DNA of 42,158 nucleotides. It comes from Prochlorococcus sp. AG-402-K10. GTDB lineage: Bacteria > Cyanobacteriota > Cyanobacteriia > PCC-6307 > Cyanobiaceae. This document shows, piece by piece, positions 1 to 9,190 of this stretch (position 1 is its first letter; each line of letters opens with the position of its first letter). Made by a program: the position numbers and the translations under genes. The notes beneath the pieces are model-generated. The model had not been told where the DNA came from, searched no databases, and saw only the letters and a program-made list of their open reading frames with translations. The stretch spans positions 1 to 42,158 of the forward strand of contig QCIF01000011.1 in assembly GCA_003216835.1 (NCBI GenBank). Reading direction: 5' to 3'.

Positions 1-540
1 TGGATTTGCAGCTTCTAGAAAAATTTTACTCCCTCTTTTGAAGAAATATTTTAAAGTTGTCCCAAGTCCTGGAACCAAGGCACTTACAATTGTTCCATTT
101 TTTAAGGAGGATGAGTTTATAATTGGCTCCATCAAAACCATATCTCCGTCGGCAATACATGCCTCTATCATAGAATCTCCATTAACTGAGAGTGCAAATA
201 AATCCTTTTTCTTAAGTACATCGGTAAGATCTAGGCTTTCATTAACATCAGAAAAAGTTTCAATTAATCCTCCTGCAGCGACTGAACCCATAATTGGAAC
301 GCCTTCTAGCACTTCATCGACTATCTGAAGTGTTCTTGCTTTACCTTCTTGCCAGCAAATATAGCCTTTCTGTTGAAGGTGCTTAAGTCTACTTTGAATT
401 GGTGCTGGAGATTTTAATCCCATTGCTTCCATCATTTGCCTTATAGAAGGACTATGTTTAAAGTCCCTCATGTATTCCTTTATCCATTCAAATAACTCAT
501 TTTGAGGATCTGAAAGATTTCTATCAGTTGAATTTAGCAC
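1..540 (-). CDS. lexA: LexA family SOS repressor, C-terminus cut by window edge
   Basis: This is the transcriptional repressor of the DNA-damage response, which self-cleaves when RecA is activated. The start is GTG at 540; an in-frame stop lies just upstream at 556-558 and no ATG intervenes. The 180 codons present give an N-terminal winged helix (SPSIRQMMEAMGLKS, residues about 21-35), then the cleavage-site region (VAAGG) and the S24 peptidase fold with the catalytic serine in NGDSM and the lysine in TTLKYF. All self-cleavage elements are therefore visible. About 20-25 C-terminal residues should lie beyond base 1. A probable LexA operator sits 18 bases upstream, suggesting autoregulation. 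It lies downstream of argF on the same strand. Confidence 0.93.
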   Translation of the reverse strand, partial: MLNSTDRNLSDPQNELFEWIKEYMRDFKHSPSIRQMMEAMGLKSPAPIQSRLKHLQQKGYICWQEGKARTLQIVDEVLEGVPIMGSVAAGGLIETFSDVNESLDLTDVLKKKDLFALSVNGDSMIEACIADGDMVLMEPIINSSSLKNGTIVSALVPGLGTTLKYFFKRGSKIFLEAANP

Positions 541-557
541 TAAAACAAATTTATCTT

Positions 558-571
558 AATACATTTGTACC
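558..571 (-). promoter_or_regulatory. Probable LexA operator (SOS box) of lexA
   Basis: On the minus strand the site reads GGTACAAATGTATT. It is close to the cyanobacterial SOS-box form with GTAC, a short spacer and TGTWC; the second half deviates at one base. It lies between argF and the lexA GTG start, where a self-regulatory operator is expected. The motif match is seen; LexA binding is inferred. Confidence 0.6.
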
Positions 572-599
572 ATTCTTAAAGAAGTAAAGCAAGGCTTCG

Positions 600-1526
600 T
601 TATGCAAACAAACATGCTAAAAGTGCTTGCTGAGCATGTAATCTATTTTCTGCTTGATTAAAAACTCTACTTTTTTCACTTTCAATTATTTCATCAGTAA
701 TCTCTTTAGACCTATAAGCAGGAAGGCAGTGCAAAACAATGGAATCATTTTTAGCTTTCCCCACTAAACTTTTATTAATAGAAAAACCATTAAAATCCTT
801 ATCTTTTTCTTCTTGTTTATTCTCTTCACCCATAGAAGACCAAACATCTGTATATAAAACATTTGCACCCAATACGGCAGATTGAGGATCGTTAGTTACT
901 TCTAAAAAATTTTTATTTTTACTAATTTCTTGTGCCTTTTTGATTACTAAAGGATTTGGTTCGTATCCTTTTGGACAAGCAATTCTGATTTCAACTCCCA
1001 GCAATGCGCAACACAAAATAAGTGAATTTGCAACATTATTACCATCACCTATGAAAGTTATGACTATATTGTCAAATCCACCGAATTCCTCTTTAATTGT
1101 AAGAAAATCAGCTAGAGCCTGACATGGATGTTCCAGATCAGTCAGAGCATTAATAACAGGCTTGGTTGCCCATTTAGCATAATCTTCTAAATCAGATTGA
1201 TTAAAAGTTCTTATAGCTAAAGCGTCGCAATATCTACTGAGAACTCTGGCTGTATCCTTTATTGGCTCACCTCTCCCTATTTGTGAGGTATTAGGATTTA
1301 AGTCTATGGCTGTACCTCCAAGCCTTGACATGGCAACTTGAAAACTTACTCTGGTACGTGTAGAAGACTTGTCGAAAATCAATCCCAACACTTTATTTTT
1401 ACAGTGTATAGATAATTTTTTATTTTTAAATTCTCCTGCTAATTCTAGAATGTGAATTAATTCTTCTTTAGAGATATCTGAACTTGATAAAAAATTATTT
1501 TTAGCTAGCTTGATTGGGTTTAACAT
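600..1526 (-). CDS. argF: Ornithine carbamoyltransferase
   Basis: Makes citrulline from ornithine and carbamoyl phosphate in arginine biosynthesis, in the cytoplasm. The 308-residue length is normal. The carbamoyl-phosphate loop SSTRTRVSF (about residue 54), the HPCQALAD motif (about 133), the DVWSSMG segment and the HCLPAYR catalytic motif (about 268) are all present, so the enzyme looks intact. The ATG start at 1526 gives the usual N-terminus. It is followed by lexA 60 bases downstream and preceded by ftsH, all on the same strand. A second arginine gene, argD, lies far away at 38.9 kb, so arginine genes are scattered as is usual in cyanobacteria. Confidence 0.97.
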   Translation of the reverse strand: MLNPIKLAKNNFLSSSDISKEELIHILELAGEFKNKKLSIHCKNKVLGLIFDKSSTRTRVSFQVAMSRLGGTAIDLNPNTSQIGRGEPIKDTARVLSRYCDALAIRTFNQSDLEDYAKWATKPVINALTDLEHPCQALADFLTIKEEFGGFDNIVITFIGDGNNVANSLILCCALLGVEIRIACPKGYEPNPLVIKKAQEISKNKNFLEVTNDPQSAVLGANVLYTDVWSSMGEENKQEEKDKDFNGFSINKSLVGKAKNDSIVLHCLPAYRSKEITDEIIESEKSRVFNQAENRLHAQQALLACLFA

Positions 1527-1553
1527 CTAACTTTCTATAAAGACCTAATTTTA

Positions 1554-3416
1554 CTATGAAGGCATTTTACTTTCTGCTAAGAGATTTTTAAGATCATCCC
1601 CTTCAATAACCTCTTCTTGGAGAATTTTTTGAGAAATTGATTCAAGAAGAGGTAAATTATTTCTCAAAATATTAAGTGCAGTTTCATGTGCATCATCAAC
1701 TAGATCTCTAACCTCTTTATCAATGGCTTGCGCAGTAGCATCACTTACAGATCTTCTTGGGTTATTACCATTACCCAAGAATTGTCCCCCTCCTTGCTTG
1801 TCATATGCGAGAGGTCCTAGGATATCACTCATACCAAATGTTCCCACCATTTGCTCTGCAATATCAGTTGCTCTCTGTAAATCGTTTGAAGCTCCCGTAG
1901 TTATCTTTCCAAAAACAACTTCTTCTGCAGATCTTCCTCCTAGAAGTGTAGCTATTTGTCCTTTTAATTCCTCTTTAGAATTCAAGAATCTTTCTTCAGT
2001 TGGCAATTGAAGGGTATAACCAAGTGCACTCATCCCCCTAGGTACAATTGAAATCTTTGCAACTTTTGAACCCCCAGGCATAAGGTGACCGACTATAGCA
2101 TGACCAACTTCATGGTAAGCAACAACTTTCTTCTCGTCATCCTGAAGAACTCTACTTTTCTTTTCTAGACCAGCAACTACTCTTTCAATAGCTTCACTTA
2201 AGTCCTTTTGTTCTACACTTTTCCTCTTTGCTCTAGCGGCAAGCAAAGCAGCCTCATTGACCATGTTAGCCAAATCGGCTCCAGCGAATCCACTAGTAGC
2301 TTGTGCAATAGAATCTAAGTCTATTGAATCGGCGAGTTTAACTTTTTTTGTATATATCTCTAATATGATTTTTCTACCGGACAAATCTGGTCTATCTACT
2401 AAAACTTGTCTATCAAATCTACCCGGTCTTAAAAGTGCCGCGTCAAGAACTTCAGGTTGGTTAGTAGCAGCAAGTACTATAACTGGCTTATCAGCAGAAG
2501 AGAATCCATCCATTTCAGTAAGAAGCTGATTTAAAGTTTGTTCTCTCTCATCATTACCACCAACTACTCCCATTGAACCTGATCGACTTTTACCAATAGC
2601 ATCTAATTCGTCAATAAAAATAATGCAAGGAGCTTTTTTCTTGGCTTGTTCAAATAAATCTCTAACTCTTGCTGCACCTGCTCCTACAAAAAGTTCAACA
2701 AATTCGGAACCTGAAATAATGAAGAACGGAACTTCGGCTTCACCTGCAACTGCCTTCGAAAGAAGAGTTTTTCCTGTTCCTGGAGGGCCGACAAGAAGTA
2801 CACCTTTAGGTATTCTAGCTCCAATTTCTGTATATCTTTCTGGCTTCTTTAAGAAATCAACTATTTCTGTTAATTCATCCTTAGCCTCATCCACTCCTGC
2901 TACATCAGCAAAAGTAACTTTTGACTCGTCATCTGGCACATAAACTTTAGCTTTACTTTTAGTAAAGCTTAGTGCACCTTGAGCACCCCCACCGCCCATG
3001 CTTCTTCTAGCGAAGAATTGTAGGACGAGTATAAAAATCAATGGAGGAACAACCCAGCTCAATATGGTTGAAAAGAAATTAGGTTTCTTTGGTGGAGCGG
3101 CAGCGAATTCAACCCCTTTGCTTTCTAACCTTTGAGGAAGATCCATATCAAAAATTGGGGTTGTAGCTAAAACTGAAGGGGCGCCTTCTTCAGCTCCATT
3201 AAGTTCATATCTAATTTGTTCTTGTGTAATATATGCTCTCTTTACTTCCCCATCATTAACCTGATCTATAAATAAAGAGTAGGGAACTCTTGGAATCTGC
3301 ATGTTTTGATTAGGGAAAAGACTACTAAATAAAAGTAATGCTCCAAATCCTATTAGAATAATATTTACAATTCCAAATCTTCTATTAGGTTGATTATCGT
3401 CTTGTCTTATTGGCAT
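1554..3416 (-). CDS. ftsH: FtsH membrane-anchored ATP-dependent zinc metalloprotease
   Basis: AAA+ protease that extracts and degrades membrane proteins; in cyanobacteria this family includes the enzymes that clear damaged photosystem II D1. The 620 residues show an N-terminal membrane segment (about 17-35), a lumenal or periplasmic domain, a second membrane segment (about 115-135), Walker A GPPGTGKT, Walker B IIFIDELDAIG, the second region of homology ending LLRPGRFDR, and the zinc site HEVGH with a downstream acidic third-ligand region. Which of the several cyanobacterial FtsH paralogues it is cannot be decided from this window. A long leader (3417-3530) with a possible promoter separates it from ribD. 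Confidence 0.97.
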   Translation of the reverse strand: MPIRQDDNQPNRRFGIVNIILIGFGALLLFSSLFPNQNMQIPRVPYSLFIDQVNDGEVKRAYITQEQIRYELNGAEEGAPSVLATTPIFDMDLPQRLESKGVEFAAAPPKKPNFFSTILSWVVPPLIFILVLQFFARRSMGGGGAQGALSFTKSKAKVYVPDDESKVTFADVAGVDEAKDELTEIVDFLKKPERYTEIGARIPKGVLLVGPPGTGKTLLSKAVAGEAEVPFFIISGSEFVELFVGAGAARVRDLFEQAKKKAPCIIFIDELDAIGKSRSGSMGVVGGNDEREQTLNQLLTEMDGFSSADKPVIVLAATNQPEVLDAALLRPGRFDRQVLVDRPDLSGRKIILEIYTKKVKLADSIDLDSIAQATSGFAGADLANMVNEAALLAARAKRKSVEQKDLSEAIERVVAGLEKKSRVLQDDEKKVVAYHEVGHAIVGHLMPGGSKVAKISIVPRGMSALGYTLQLPTEERFLNSKEELKGQIATLLGGRSAEEVVFGKITTGASNDLQRATDIAEQMVGTFGMSDILGPLAYDKQGGGQFLGNGNNPRRSVSDATAQAIDKEVRDLVDDAHETALNILRNNLPLLESISQKILQEEVIEGDDLKNLLAESKMPS

Positions 3417-3530
3417 GATTGTGGAAATTTTTGAACTTATTATAAACTAAACAAATAGTTTCCGTATCCGTTTGATTTTTTTGGGTGAGAACCGTACGGG
3501 AGTTTAATTAATTTACATTAATAGTGACAA
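3417..3530 (-). other. ftsH leader with GC-rich palindromic element
   Basis: This is the gap between ribD and ftsH. It is less AT-rich than other gaps in the window and contains the perfect 8-base palindrome CCGTACGG (around 3492-3499) next to GTTCTCACCC and, nearer ftsH, a second similar block CGGATACGG. No ORF or clear terminator is seen. It may be a 5' untranslated regulatory element or an operator for ftsH; the function is unknown. Confidence 0.4.
3439..3444 (-). promoter_or_regulatory. Possible -10 element of the ftsH promoter
   Basis: On the minus strand this is a perfect TATAAT, placed 23 bases upstream of the ftsH ATG. No convincing -35 hexamer is visible at the usual spacing. In such AT-rich DNA a chance match is possible. 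Confidence 0.35.
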
Positions 3531-4625
3531 TTAATTTTCTAAAGAACTCATAAAGCATATATCATTGCCAATCAAACCAAACTGAGAATCGCTTAATTTA
3601 ATAACTTCATGCATTTCCCTAAATTCAAAATCTCCAAATGGATTCATACTATTTTCTCCTCCTAAAATTTTTGGAGCAATAAAAGTAATAATTTCCTGAA
3701 TACAATTAGATTTAATTGCGGCGGTAGCCAATCTAGGGCCACATTCCCACAAAACTTTATTACACCCTCTTTTAGCTAGTATTTTTGATATTAATTCAGG
3801 ATTATCTGATGGAACCTTTTCAACCTCCACACATTGTGGAATCCTAGTTAGGTAACTTTCATTTGCTGTAGAAGAATCATAAATAATTATAGTTTTTGCC
3901 TTATTGCAATCCCAAAGATTAGATCTGGAGGGTAGATCTAAACTTTTTGTAAAAACAACTCGTAAAGGCTCAGGATTTTTCGATCCTCTAGTAGTCAAAA
4001 GTGGGTTATCTTTTCTTAAGGTGTTCCCACCAATGATTATTGCATCAAATTCTGATCTAAAAAGATGAACTAATGATCTTGAGTCTTCACTAGTGATCCA
4101 TTTGCTTTTGCCATTTTTCAAACCTATTCTGCCATCAATACTCATTGCCCATTTCAAAACACCAAATGCCTTTTTAGTAATATTCCTATGAATAAAAGCC
4201 TTATTTAAGTCTAAGGATTCTTTTTTACATAATCCTAAATGTACTTGAATTCCAGCGTCTTTAAGCAGTTTAATACCTTTACCAGAGACCCTTTTATCAG
4301 GATCTTGAATAGATATATATATCTTTTTTATCCCTGAGGATATTACCTTATCTACACATGGAGGAGTTTTACCTTGGTGACAGCAAGGTTCAAGATTTAC
4401 ATACATTGAGCCACCTTTAGCATCTTTTTTTAAATTATTAAAAGCCATTGCCTCGGCATGAGGCATCCCTGCCTTGTAATGAAACCCTTCTGAAATAAGG
4501 TTCCCATTCTTGTCAAGAATTACTGCTCCAACCATGGGATTAGGACTTGTTTTCCCTTTGCCAAGAGAAGCCAAAGAAATTGCTCTTTTCATCCATTTTG
4601 TTTCTGCTATGCTGCTTTCAGACAT
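3531..4625 (-). CDS. ribD: Bifunctional riboflavin biosynthesis deaminase/reductase
   Basis: Carries out the second and third steps of riboflavin synthesis: deamination of the pyrimidine intermediate, then NADPH-dependent reduction of the ribosyl side chain. The N-terminal half (residues 1-150) is a cytidine-deaminase fold with zinc ligands in PHAEAMAF and EPCCHQGKTPPC. The C-terminal half begins around KKAFGVLKWAMSIDGRIGL and is a DHFR-like RibD C domain. The length (364) is typical. The ATG at 4625 sits 14 bases after the stop of the DUF3122 gene, so the two may be co-transcribed. ribF, which acts later in flavin metabolism, is at 12.9 kb. Confidence 0.96.
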   Translation of the reverse strand: MSESSIAETKWMKRAISLASLGKGKTSPNPMVGAVILDKNGNLISEGFHYKAGMPHAEAMAFNNLKKDAKGGSMYVNLEPCCHQGKTPPCVDKVISSGIKKIYISIQDPDKRVSGKGIKLLKDAGIQVHLGLCKKESLDLNKAFIHRNITKKAFGVLKWAMSIDGRIGLKNGKSKWITSEDSRSLVHLFRSEFDAIIIGGNTLRKDNPLLTTRGSKNPEPLRVVFTKSLDLPSRSNLWDCNKAKTIIIYDSSTANESYLTRIPQCVEVEKVPSDNPELISKILAKRGCNKVLWECGPRLATAAIKSNCIQEIITFIAPKILGGENSMNPFGDFEFREMHEVIKLSDSQFGLIGNDICFMSSLEN

Positions 4626-4639
4626 CTTTAAAAATCAAA

Positions 4640-5140
4640 TCAATTTATTGATCTCCACTCTTTAACCACGAAAGGAGGGATTGGCAACTCAGAGAAAACA
4701 CCTGACAAATACAATCTTAATGGTCTATTTTTATCTAGATTTTTTATCAACTCATAAAGATCAAATTCTGCAGCAGCTTGTCTGTCGTCATTTGCTAATT
4801 CTCGATTAAGTAATGTTTTATCATCTAAGAACCACTGTTTTCTTCCAGATTCAACCCTCAAATGAGTGGGATGATCGATTCTAAGATTTCCTGGATATCC
4901 AATTACCCTTAAAATCAATTTTTCTTCAAAAAGAGGGGATTTATAAGCCACCAATTGCCAAGTTTCAAAGTCCAAGTCCCTTAAAAAATTACTACTAGCA
5001 TTTATGAATTCCCCATTAATTTCAGTTTCTGCAATTTCTGCATAAGCTTTAAAGGGGTTTAAAAAAAAGGACAGGAGTAAAAGTAAAGGTAATAATCCTT
5101 TTAAAAAAATATCTTTATTTGATTTTGTAATCATCTTCAT
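4640..5140 (-). CDS. DUF3122 family secreted protein, function unknown
   Basis: A 166-residue protein with a clear Sec signal peptide: a basic N-terminus, a leucine-rich core at about residues 14-27 and a probable cleavage after AYA. The mature part resembles the cyanobacterial DUF3122 family (segments such as DFETWQLVAYK and LRIDHPTHLRVESG). It is probably exported to the periplasm or thylakoid lumen; no catalytic motif is visible. It starts inside the end of the upstream 83-residue gene (26-base overlap), indicating translational coupling, and lies 14 bases before ribD. The family call is from memory of its sequence pattern. Confidence 0.85.
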   Translation of the reverse strand: MKMITKSNKDIFLKGLLPLLLLLSFFLNPFKAYAEIAETEINGEFINASSNFLRDLDFETWQLVAYKSPLFEEKLILRVIGYPGNLRIDHPTHLRVESGRKQWFLDDKTLLNRELANDDRQAAAEFDLYELIKNLDKNRPLRLYLSGVFSELPIPPFVVKEWRSIN

Positions 5141-5366
5141 TTTCAGAATCCATTAGAGCATCTAGAGTTACAGCTGTTCTTACAATAGATTGATATCTTT
5201 TGATTATTTTACGATTTTTTTCTATAACTCGAGATAAATTCAAAGTGTCTTTTTCAGAATACTCAGATGTTAAATCGCTAGAATCTTCTTCAATAAAGTC
5301 AAATTCAATATCTTTATTAATTAGAGTTAACAATAAATCATGTAATCTCTTTCTCCTATCAGACAA
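5115..5366 (-). CDS. Small conserved-looking hypothetical protein
   Basis: An 83-residue acidic and charged protein with no membrane segment and no motif I recognise. The start is TTG at 5366, directly after an in-frame stop; the next methionine is near residue 72, so TTG is the only sensible canonical start. The central part (SRVIEKNRKIIKRYQSIVRTAVTL, about 45-68, partly quoted) is predicted helical. It overlaps the DUF3122 gene by 26 bases and is divergent from cobL, 83 bases away. Coding is supported by the overlap architecture and the absence of alternatives, not by homology. Confidence 0.65.
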   Translation of the reverse strand: MSDRRKRLHDLLLTLINKDIEFDFIEEDSSDLTSEYSEKDTLNLSRVIEKNRKIIKRYQSIVRTAVTLDALMDSENEDDYKIK

Positions 5367-5449
5367 TTAATTTATTATGATAACTGAAATAATAATAAGA
5401 TAATTTAATAAAAGATTCAAACAGTTTAGTTCCTTTTCATTAAATATTG

Positions 5450-6736
5450 ATGACTGAAGTTAATAGAAAAATTCATGTAGTAGGTATTAAGTCATATATA
5501 TTTGAAGACTTACCTTCAAAATTACAAGATCTATTTATAAAGACAGGAAATATTGCAGTTCCAAATTCATATTTTGAAGAAATTAAATCATGGAGCGAAA
5601 ATGGTTTAGAAAAAAAGAAATCATTTTTTTCGAGCAACAGTAATAACGAACTTATTAATTGGCTTAGATCTCAAAAAACTGATGTAATTTTAATTTCGAG
5701 AGGTGATCCTCTTTGGTTTGGTATTGGTAGGATACTTCTAGAAAATTTTTCAAAAGAAGAATTATGTTTCTACCCATCAAATACTTGTATTCAGGCAGCC
5801 TTTAGTAAACTAAAAGTACCATGGCAAGATGCTAACTATTTAAGTATTCATGGAAGAGATTCAAGCAAATTAATAGAGACTCTAAAGTCAAAACCTTCAA
5901 TATTGGCAGTACTTACAGATACTAAGAATAAAGGTTTGGAAATAATTCAAAATAATTTACTAGAGTTAAATTTAGTTGATTCTTATGAATTTTGGCTTTG
6001 TGAGGATTTAGGCTTAAAAAATGAAAAGATAAGAAAATTAAATTTAAAAGATAAATTCCCCTCTGATATTTCCGAACTAAATATTGCCGTTCTCTTAAAA
6101 AAAGAACAGCCTACAAAAGAAAATGATATCCCTCTCTTTGGATTAAAAGATAATATCTTTAAAACTTTTGAAGATAGACCAACTTTATTAACTAAGAGGG
6201 AAATTAGGATCCAAATATTAGCTGATTTAGAATTGCCAAACAATGGAAAAATTTTGGATATTGGAGCCGGTTGCGGCTCAATTGGTTTAGAGGCGTTGAA
6301 ATTAAGACCTAATTTAAATTTATTAAGTATTGATAGAAGAATTGGATCTAAAGAATTAATTGCAGAAAACGCAAAAAGATTAGGAGTTAGTCCTTTGGAT
6401 ATTTTTGAAGAGGATATAAATAATTTATTGATTTCAAATCAAATTAATTTTCTGAGAAATGCCAACAGATTGATTATCGGTGGCTGTGATAAAAAAACTA
6501 AGCTTCGAATCATTAATGAATTATCTAAAAATATGGATTATGGAGATATTATTATTATCCCTCTTATTGATATTCAAATTATTGAGGATTTAAAACGCGC
6601 TTTAACAGAAAATAATTTCTTAGTAAGTTTAAATCTAATACAGACTTACAAAAGTTTAAGTATTTCAGAGGGAATAAGATTGGAGCCAAACAATCCCGTA
6701 TTTTTGTTGAGAGGAAAAAAACAAATAAACACTTAA
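5450..6736 (+). CDS. cobL: Precorrin-6Y C5,15-methyltransferase (decarboxylating), CbiE-CbiT fusion
   Basis: Methylates the corrin ring at C-5 and C-15 and removes the acetate side chain at C-12 during cobalamin synthesis. The N-terminal CbiE-like tetrapyrrole methylase part (residues 1-210) shows VVGI near the start and ISRGDPLWFGIGR; the C-terminal CbiT part shows the SAM-binding motif ILDIGAGCGSIGLEAL (about 270). I start at ATG 5450; a TTG three bases upstream is in frame but unlikely. The last ~79 codons are duplicated as a decayed copy at 9191-9417, on the far side of a two-gene insertion, so the 3' end may have been replaced by recombination. Confidence 0.93.
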   Translation: MTEVNRKIHVVGIKSYIFEDLPSKLQDLFIKTGNIAVPNSYFEEIKSWSENGLEKKKSFFSSNSNNELINWLRSQKTDVILISRGDPLWFGIGRILLENFSKEELCFYPSNTCIQAAFSKLKVPWQDANYLSIHGRDSSKLIETLKSKPSILAVLTDTKNKGLEIIQNNLLELNLVDSYEFWLCEDLGLKNEKIRKLNLKDKFPSDISELNIAVLLKKEQPTKENDIPLFGLKDNIFKTFEDRPTLLTKREIRIQILADLELPNNGKILDIGAGCGSIGLEALKLRPNLNLLSIDRRIGSKELIAENAKRLGVSPLDIFEEDINNLLISNQINFLRNANRLIIGGCDKKTKLRIINELSKNMDYGDIIIIPLIDIQIIEDLKRALTENNFLVSLNLIQTYKSLSISEGIRLEPNNPVFLLRGKKQINT

Positions 6737-9190
6737 TTATTTATTTGGTTAAAAAAAATGTGACAAGTTATAGCCTAACAATTTTTTAAATTAACTTATT
6801 GATAATTATGTTTCCGCAATTATTTGTTTCCACTGCATCTTCAAAGTTAACTTTAGGACGAATGTATTTTTCTAAAAAAAGCTCTTGCATATTTTTTCCG
6901 TTATTAATAATTTGTTTATATGGTTTATAAAAAAGGAAGTATAAATTTTTTCTAATAATAAAACTATTATTCGTAAATAAATTATTATTGTTCTCCTTAA
7001 TAAAAAATTTTTCACTATCTCTAAAGTCTTTCCCATTAAATGTTTTTAGAAAACTGGAAGGATCAATAAAGGAATAATATGTTTGTTGAACTTCATCTTC
7101 AATTTTTTGGCTATTTAAAATTTGTTTTCCATTAGATGTTTTTAGCATCCCAGTTCCATCTATAATTACAAAATCTTTTTCATCTTTCGACTCAAAGTAT
7201 TTAATAATACATTCTGTATTTGAAACCTCATAATTTTTTATATCAGAAATTGTTTCGTATCTAATTTTATTATCTTGTTTAATAAATAAATTTATATTTG
7301 AAATGTTTATAATTATAGATAATATGAGAAATGGTAATAAATATTTTTTTAGGATTTTGTTATCTTGATTAGAAGAAGTTACGTTGATTAATTTAGTTAT
7401 GTAGAAAAATGCTATTGGTATAAGACTAAAATAATGCCATATATAGTTTCCCTGAATAAACATTAAAATAAAAAAGAGTGTTAATGATAGGCTTAATTCC
7501 TTTAATAAGGATACTTTTCTTATTGAGAAACTTATTAGGGTAAGAATTATTAAGTTTAAAAATGAAAAAATAACTTTAAAATATCCCGAACTTACTACTA
7601 GGTCCCATTCCCTTTGAATTATAAATCCCTGATTCCAAAGTTTGATTGCTTTAAAACTGATTTCTTCTAGATTTAAAAGTTTAGATATTTGATAATTCTT
7701 TGGAATAGAATTGAAATAACCTAGTGGATCCCAAATAAGATTGGGACTAGAAATAATTAATCCAAAAATAAATAATAAAAATAATATTATTACTTTCTTT
7801 TTTAAAAGATGAAATTTTATATTTTTAAAAAATTCTAACAAATAAGGAAATAATGCAGGAGCAATACTTGACTTTATTCCCACTGCCAAGCCAAGAAATA
7901 TTGAATTTATTTTAAAACTACTATCTTGAAAAAATTTATAATAGGCAAAAAATATTATTGGCAATATATAAAATTCTGGTGTAATTAATTTCCCTCCATA
8001 CCATAAAAATGGAGTTGATAAAAATAATAATGTTGAAAAAGATCTTATTATATTATCTGTTCTCAATGAGCGATAAAAGTAAAAAGCTGCTAAACAAATT
8101 GATAAAAGTGATAGTATCCGCAAGACTAATCTGAAATCTTTTGTTACGGCACTTAATATTCCTCCTAACACCCAGTATGTTGCTCCGAATCCCTCATAAT
8201 TTGATATTTTGCCAAAAACTTTTAAAAATATATTAGAAAAGTTTTTATTCAGTAACTCTCCATTATATATATTATTTTGTACAGAATTCTCAGAGATTAT
8301 TTCTTTTAATGCCAATAAATATTTAGATGATGGATATGAATGCAGAGAGAGATTTTGATTTATAAAGTTTCCAATTTTGGACATTAAAAAGGTATGATGT
8401 ATCTCATCCGGGAAATAAATATCAGTTGTAAAGTATCTTAATCTTAAAATAAAAAATAAAACAATAATTAATAATGGTAATTTTTTATTATTTAAAAATT
8501 TATAAATATGCTTAAAAATCATATTAATTATTCCAATAATTTTTCTTTAAATATTTTATAAGTAGCATAATTAACAATTTAATTAAAAAATAATAATAGA
8601 TTATTTAGTAAAAAATTTTTTTGATTAGATTTAGTTAATTATTCTATATAGTATGAATATATTTTATATTGATAACCCTAATATGAAAACTTATCTTCTG
8701 TTTTTCTTTTATGTTTTTATATTTATATTCTTGTTTTCCTTATTACATTTTATTCATTTAAATTTCTTTTTTTATATTCATATCGCCCCACTAATAGTTA
8801 TAGATATCATGCTGGCGATAACATTAGGATATGTTATTTTACTCAGAAAAAAAACTATTTCTTACTTTAGTTTGTTTGTTTCTGCTTTGACTGCTAGTCT
8901 TATTTCCCTTATTTATGCCATTGTTGTACCAATAATGGTAGATAGATCTTTAACTGTTGATATGTTTCTCCAAATGTATAACAGCAAAAATCATTCAATA
9001 AAGCTTGCAAAATTAAAAGAAATTGTTTTAGAGAACGGAATGAATATTAGGATTTCAGAACAACTAGATAGCGGAGTGATTATTTTAAAAAATGATGAAG
9101 TTAAACTTACCCCTAAGGGATTAATGATAGCAAAATTATTTCACATCAATAATAAACTTTTAAATATTAGAAGTTTAAAGCAAAATTTTT
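6737..9190. other. Accessory two-gene cassette inserted after cobL
   Basis: This stretch lies between the intact cobL stop and a degenerate second copy of the cobL 3' end. It holds two divergent membrane-protein genes and is visibly more AT-rich than the flanking core genes. Without it, cobL would converge directly on nadK. No integrase, transposase, tRNA or terminal inverted repeat is visible, so homologous recombination at cobL is a more likely entry route than a dedicated element. This interpretation is inference; the repeat is seen directly. Confidence 0.6.
6786..8522 (-). CDS. Putative GT-C type integral membrane glycosyltransferase
   Basis: A 578-residue protein with a cytoplasmic basic N-terminus, a first membrane segment at about 15-30, then a short external loop with an acidic pair FPDEIHH (D39, E40). 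This is the position of the catalytic acidic residue in GT-C enzymes such as ArnT and PMT. About ten further hydrophobic segments follow to about residue 415, then a soluble C-terminal part of about 160 residues. It probably moves a sugar from a polyprenyl carrier to a cell-envelope acceptor; donor and acceptor are unknown. It is extremely rich in Lys, Asn, Ile and Phe. It is divergent from the 179-residue membrane protein, with 130 bases between them. An O-antigen ligase or other multi-pass protein is the alternative. Confidence 0.65.
   Translation of the reverse strand: MIFKHIYKFLNNKKLPLLIIVLFFILRLRYFTTDIYFPDEIHHTFLMSKIGNFINQNLSLHSYPSSKYLLALKEIISENSVQNNIYNGELLNKNFSNIFLKVFGKISNYEGFGATYWVLGGILSAVTKDFRLVLRILSLLSICLAAFYFYRSLRTDNIIRSFSTLLFLSTPFLWYGGKLITPEFYILPIIFFAYYKFFQDSSFKINSIFLGLAVGIKSSIAPALFPYLLEFFKNIKFHLLKKKVIILFLLFIFGLIISSPNLIWDPLGYFNSIPKNYQISKLLNLEEISFKAIKLWNQGFIIQREWDLVVSSGYFKVIFSFLNLIILTLISFSIRKVSLLKELSLSLTLFFILMFIQGNYIWHYFSLIPIAFFYITKLINVTSSNQDNKILKKYLLPFLILSIIINISNINLFIKQDNKIRYETISDIKNYEVSNTECIIKYFESKDEKDFVIIDGTGMLKTSNGKQILNSQKIEDEVQQTYYSFIDPSSFLKTFNGKDFRDSEKFFIKENNNNLFTNNSFIIRKNLYFLFYKPYKQIINNGKNMQELFLEKYIRPKVNFEDAVETNNCGNIIINKLI

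Noticed and set aside
3480..3530. CGTACGGTTC in the ftsH leader resembles the end of group II intron domain V.
   Set aside because: Only about 10 bases match, no partner strand or other intron domains are seen, and there is no reverse transcriptase gene.
6737..9190. Insertion sequence, integron or tRNA-targeted island.
   Set aside because: No transposase, integrase, terminal inverted repeats, attC-like site or tRNA at the edges; the cobL repeat explains the borders better.
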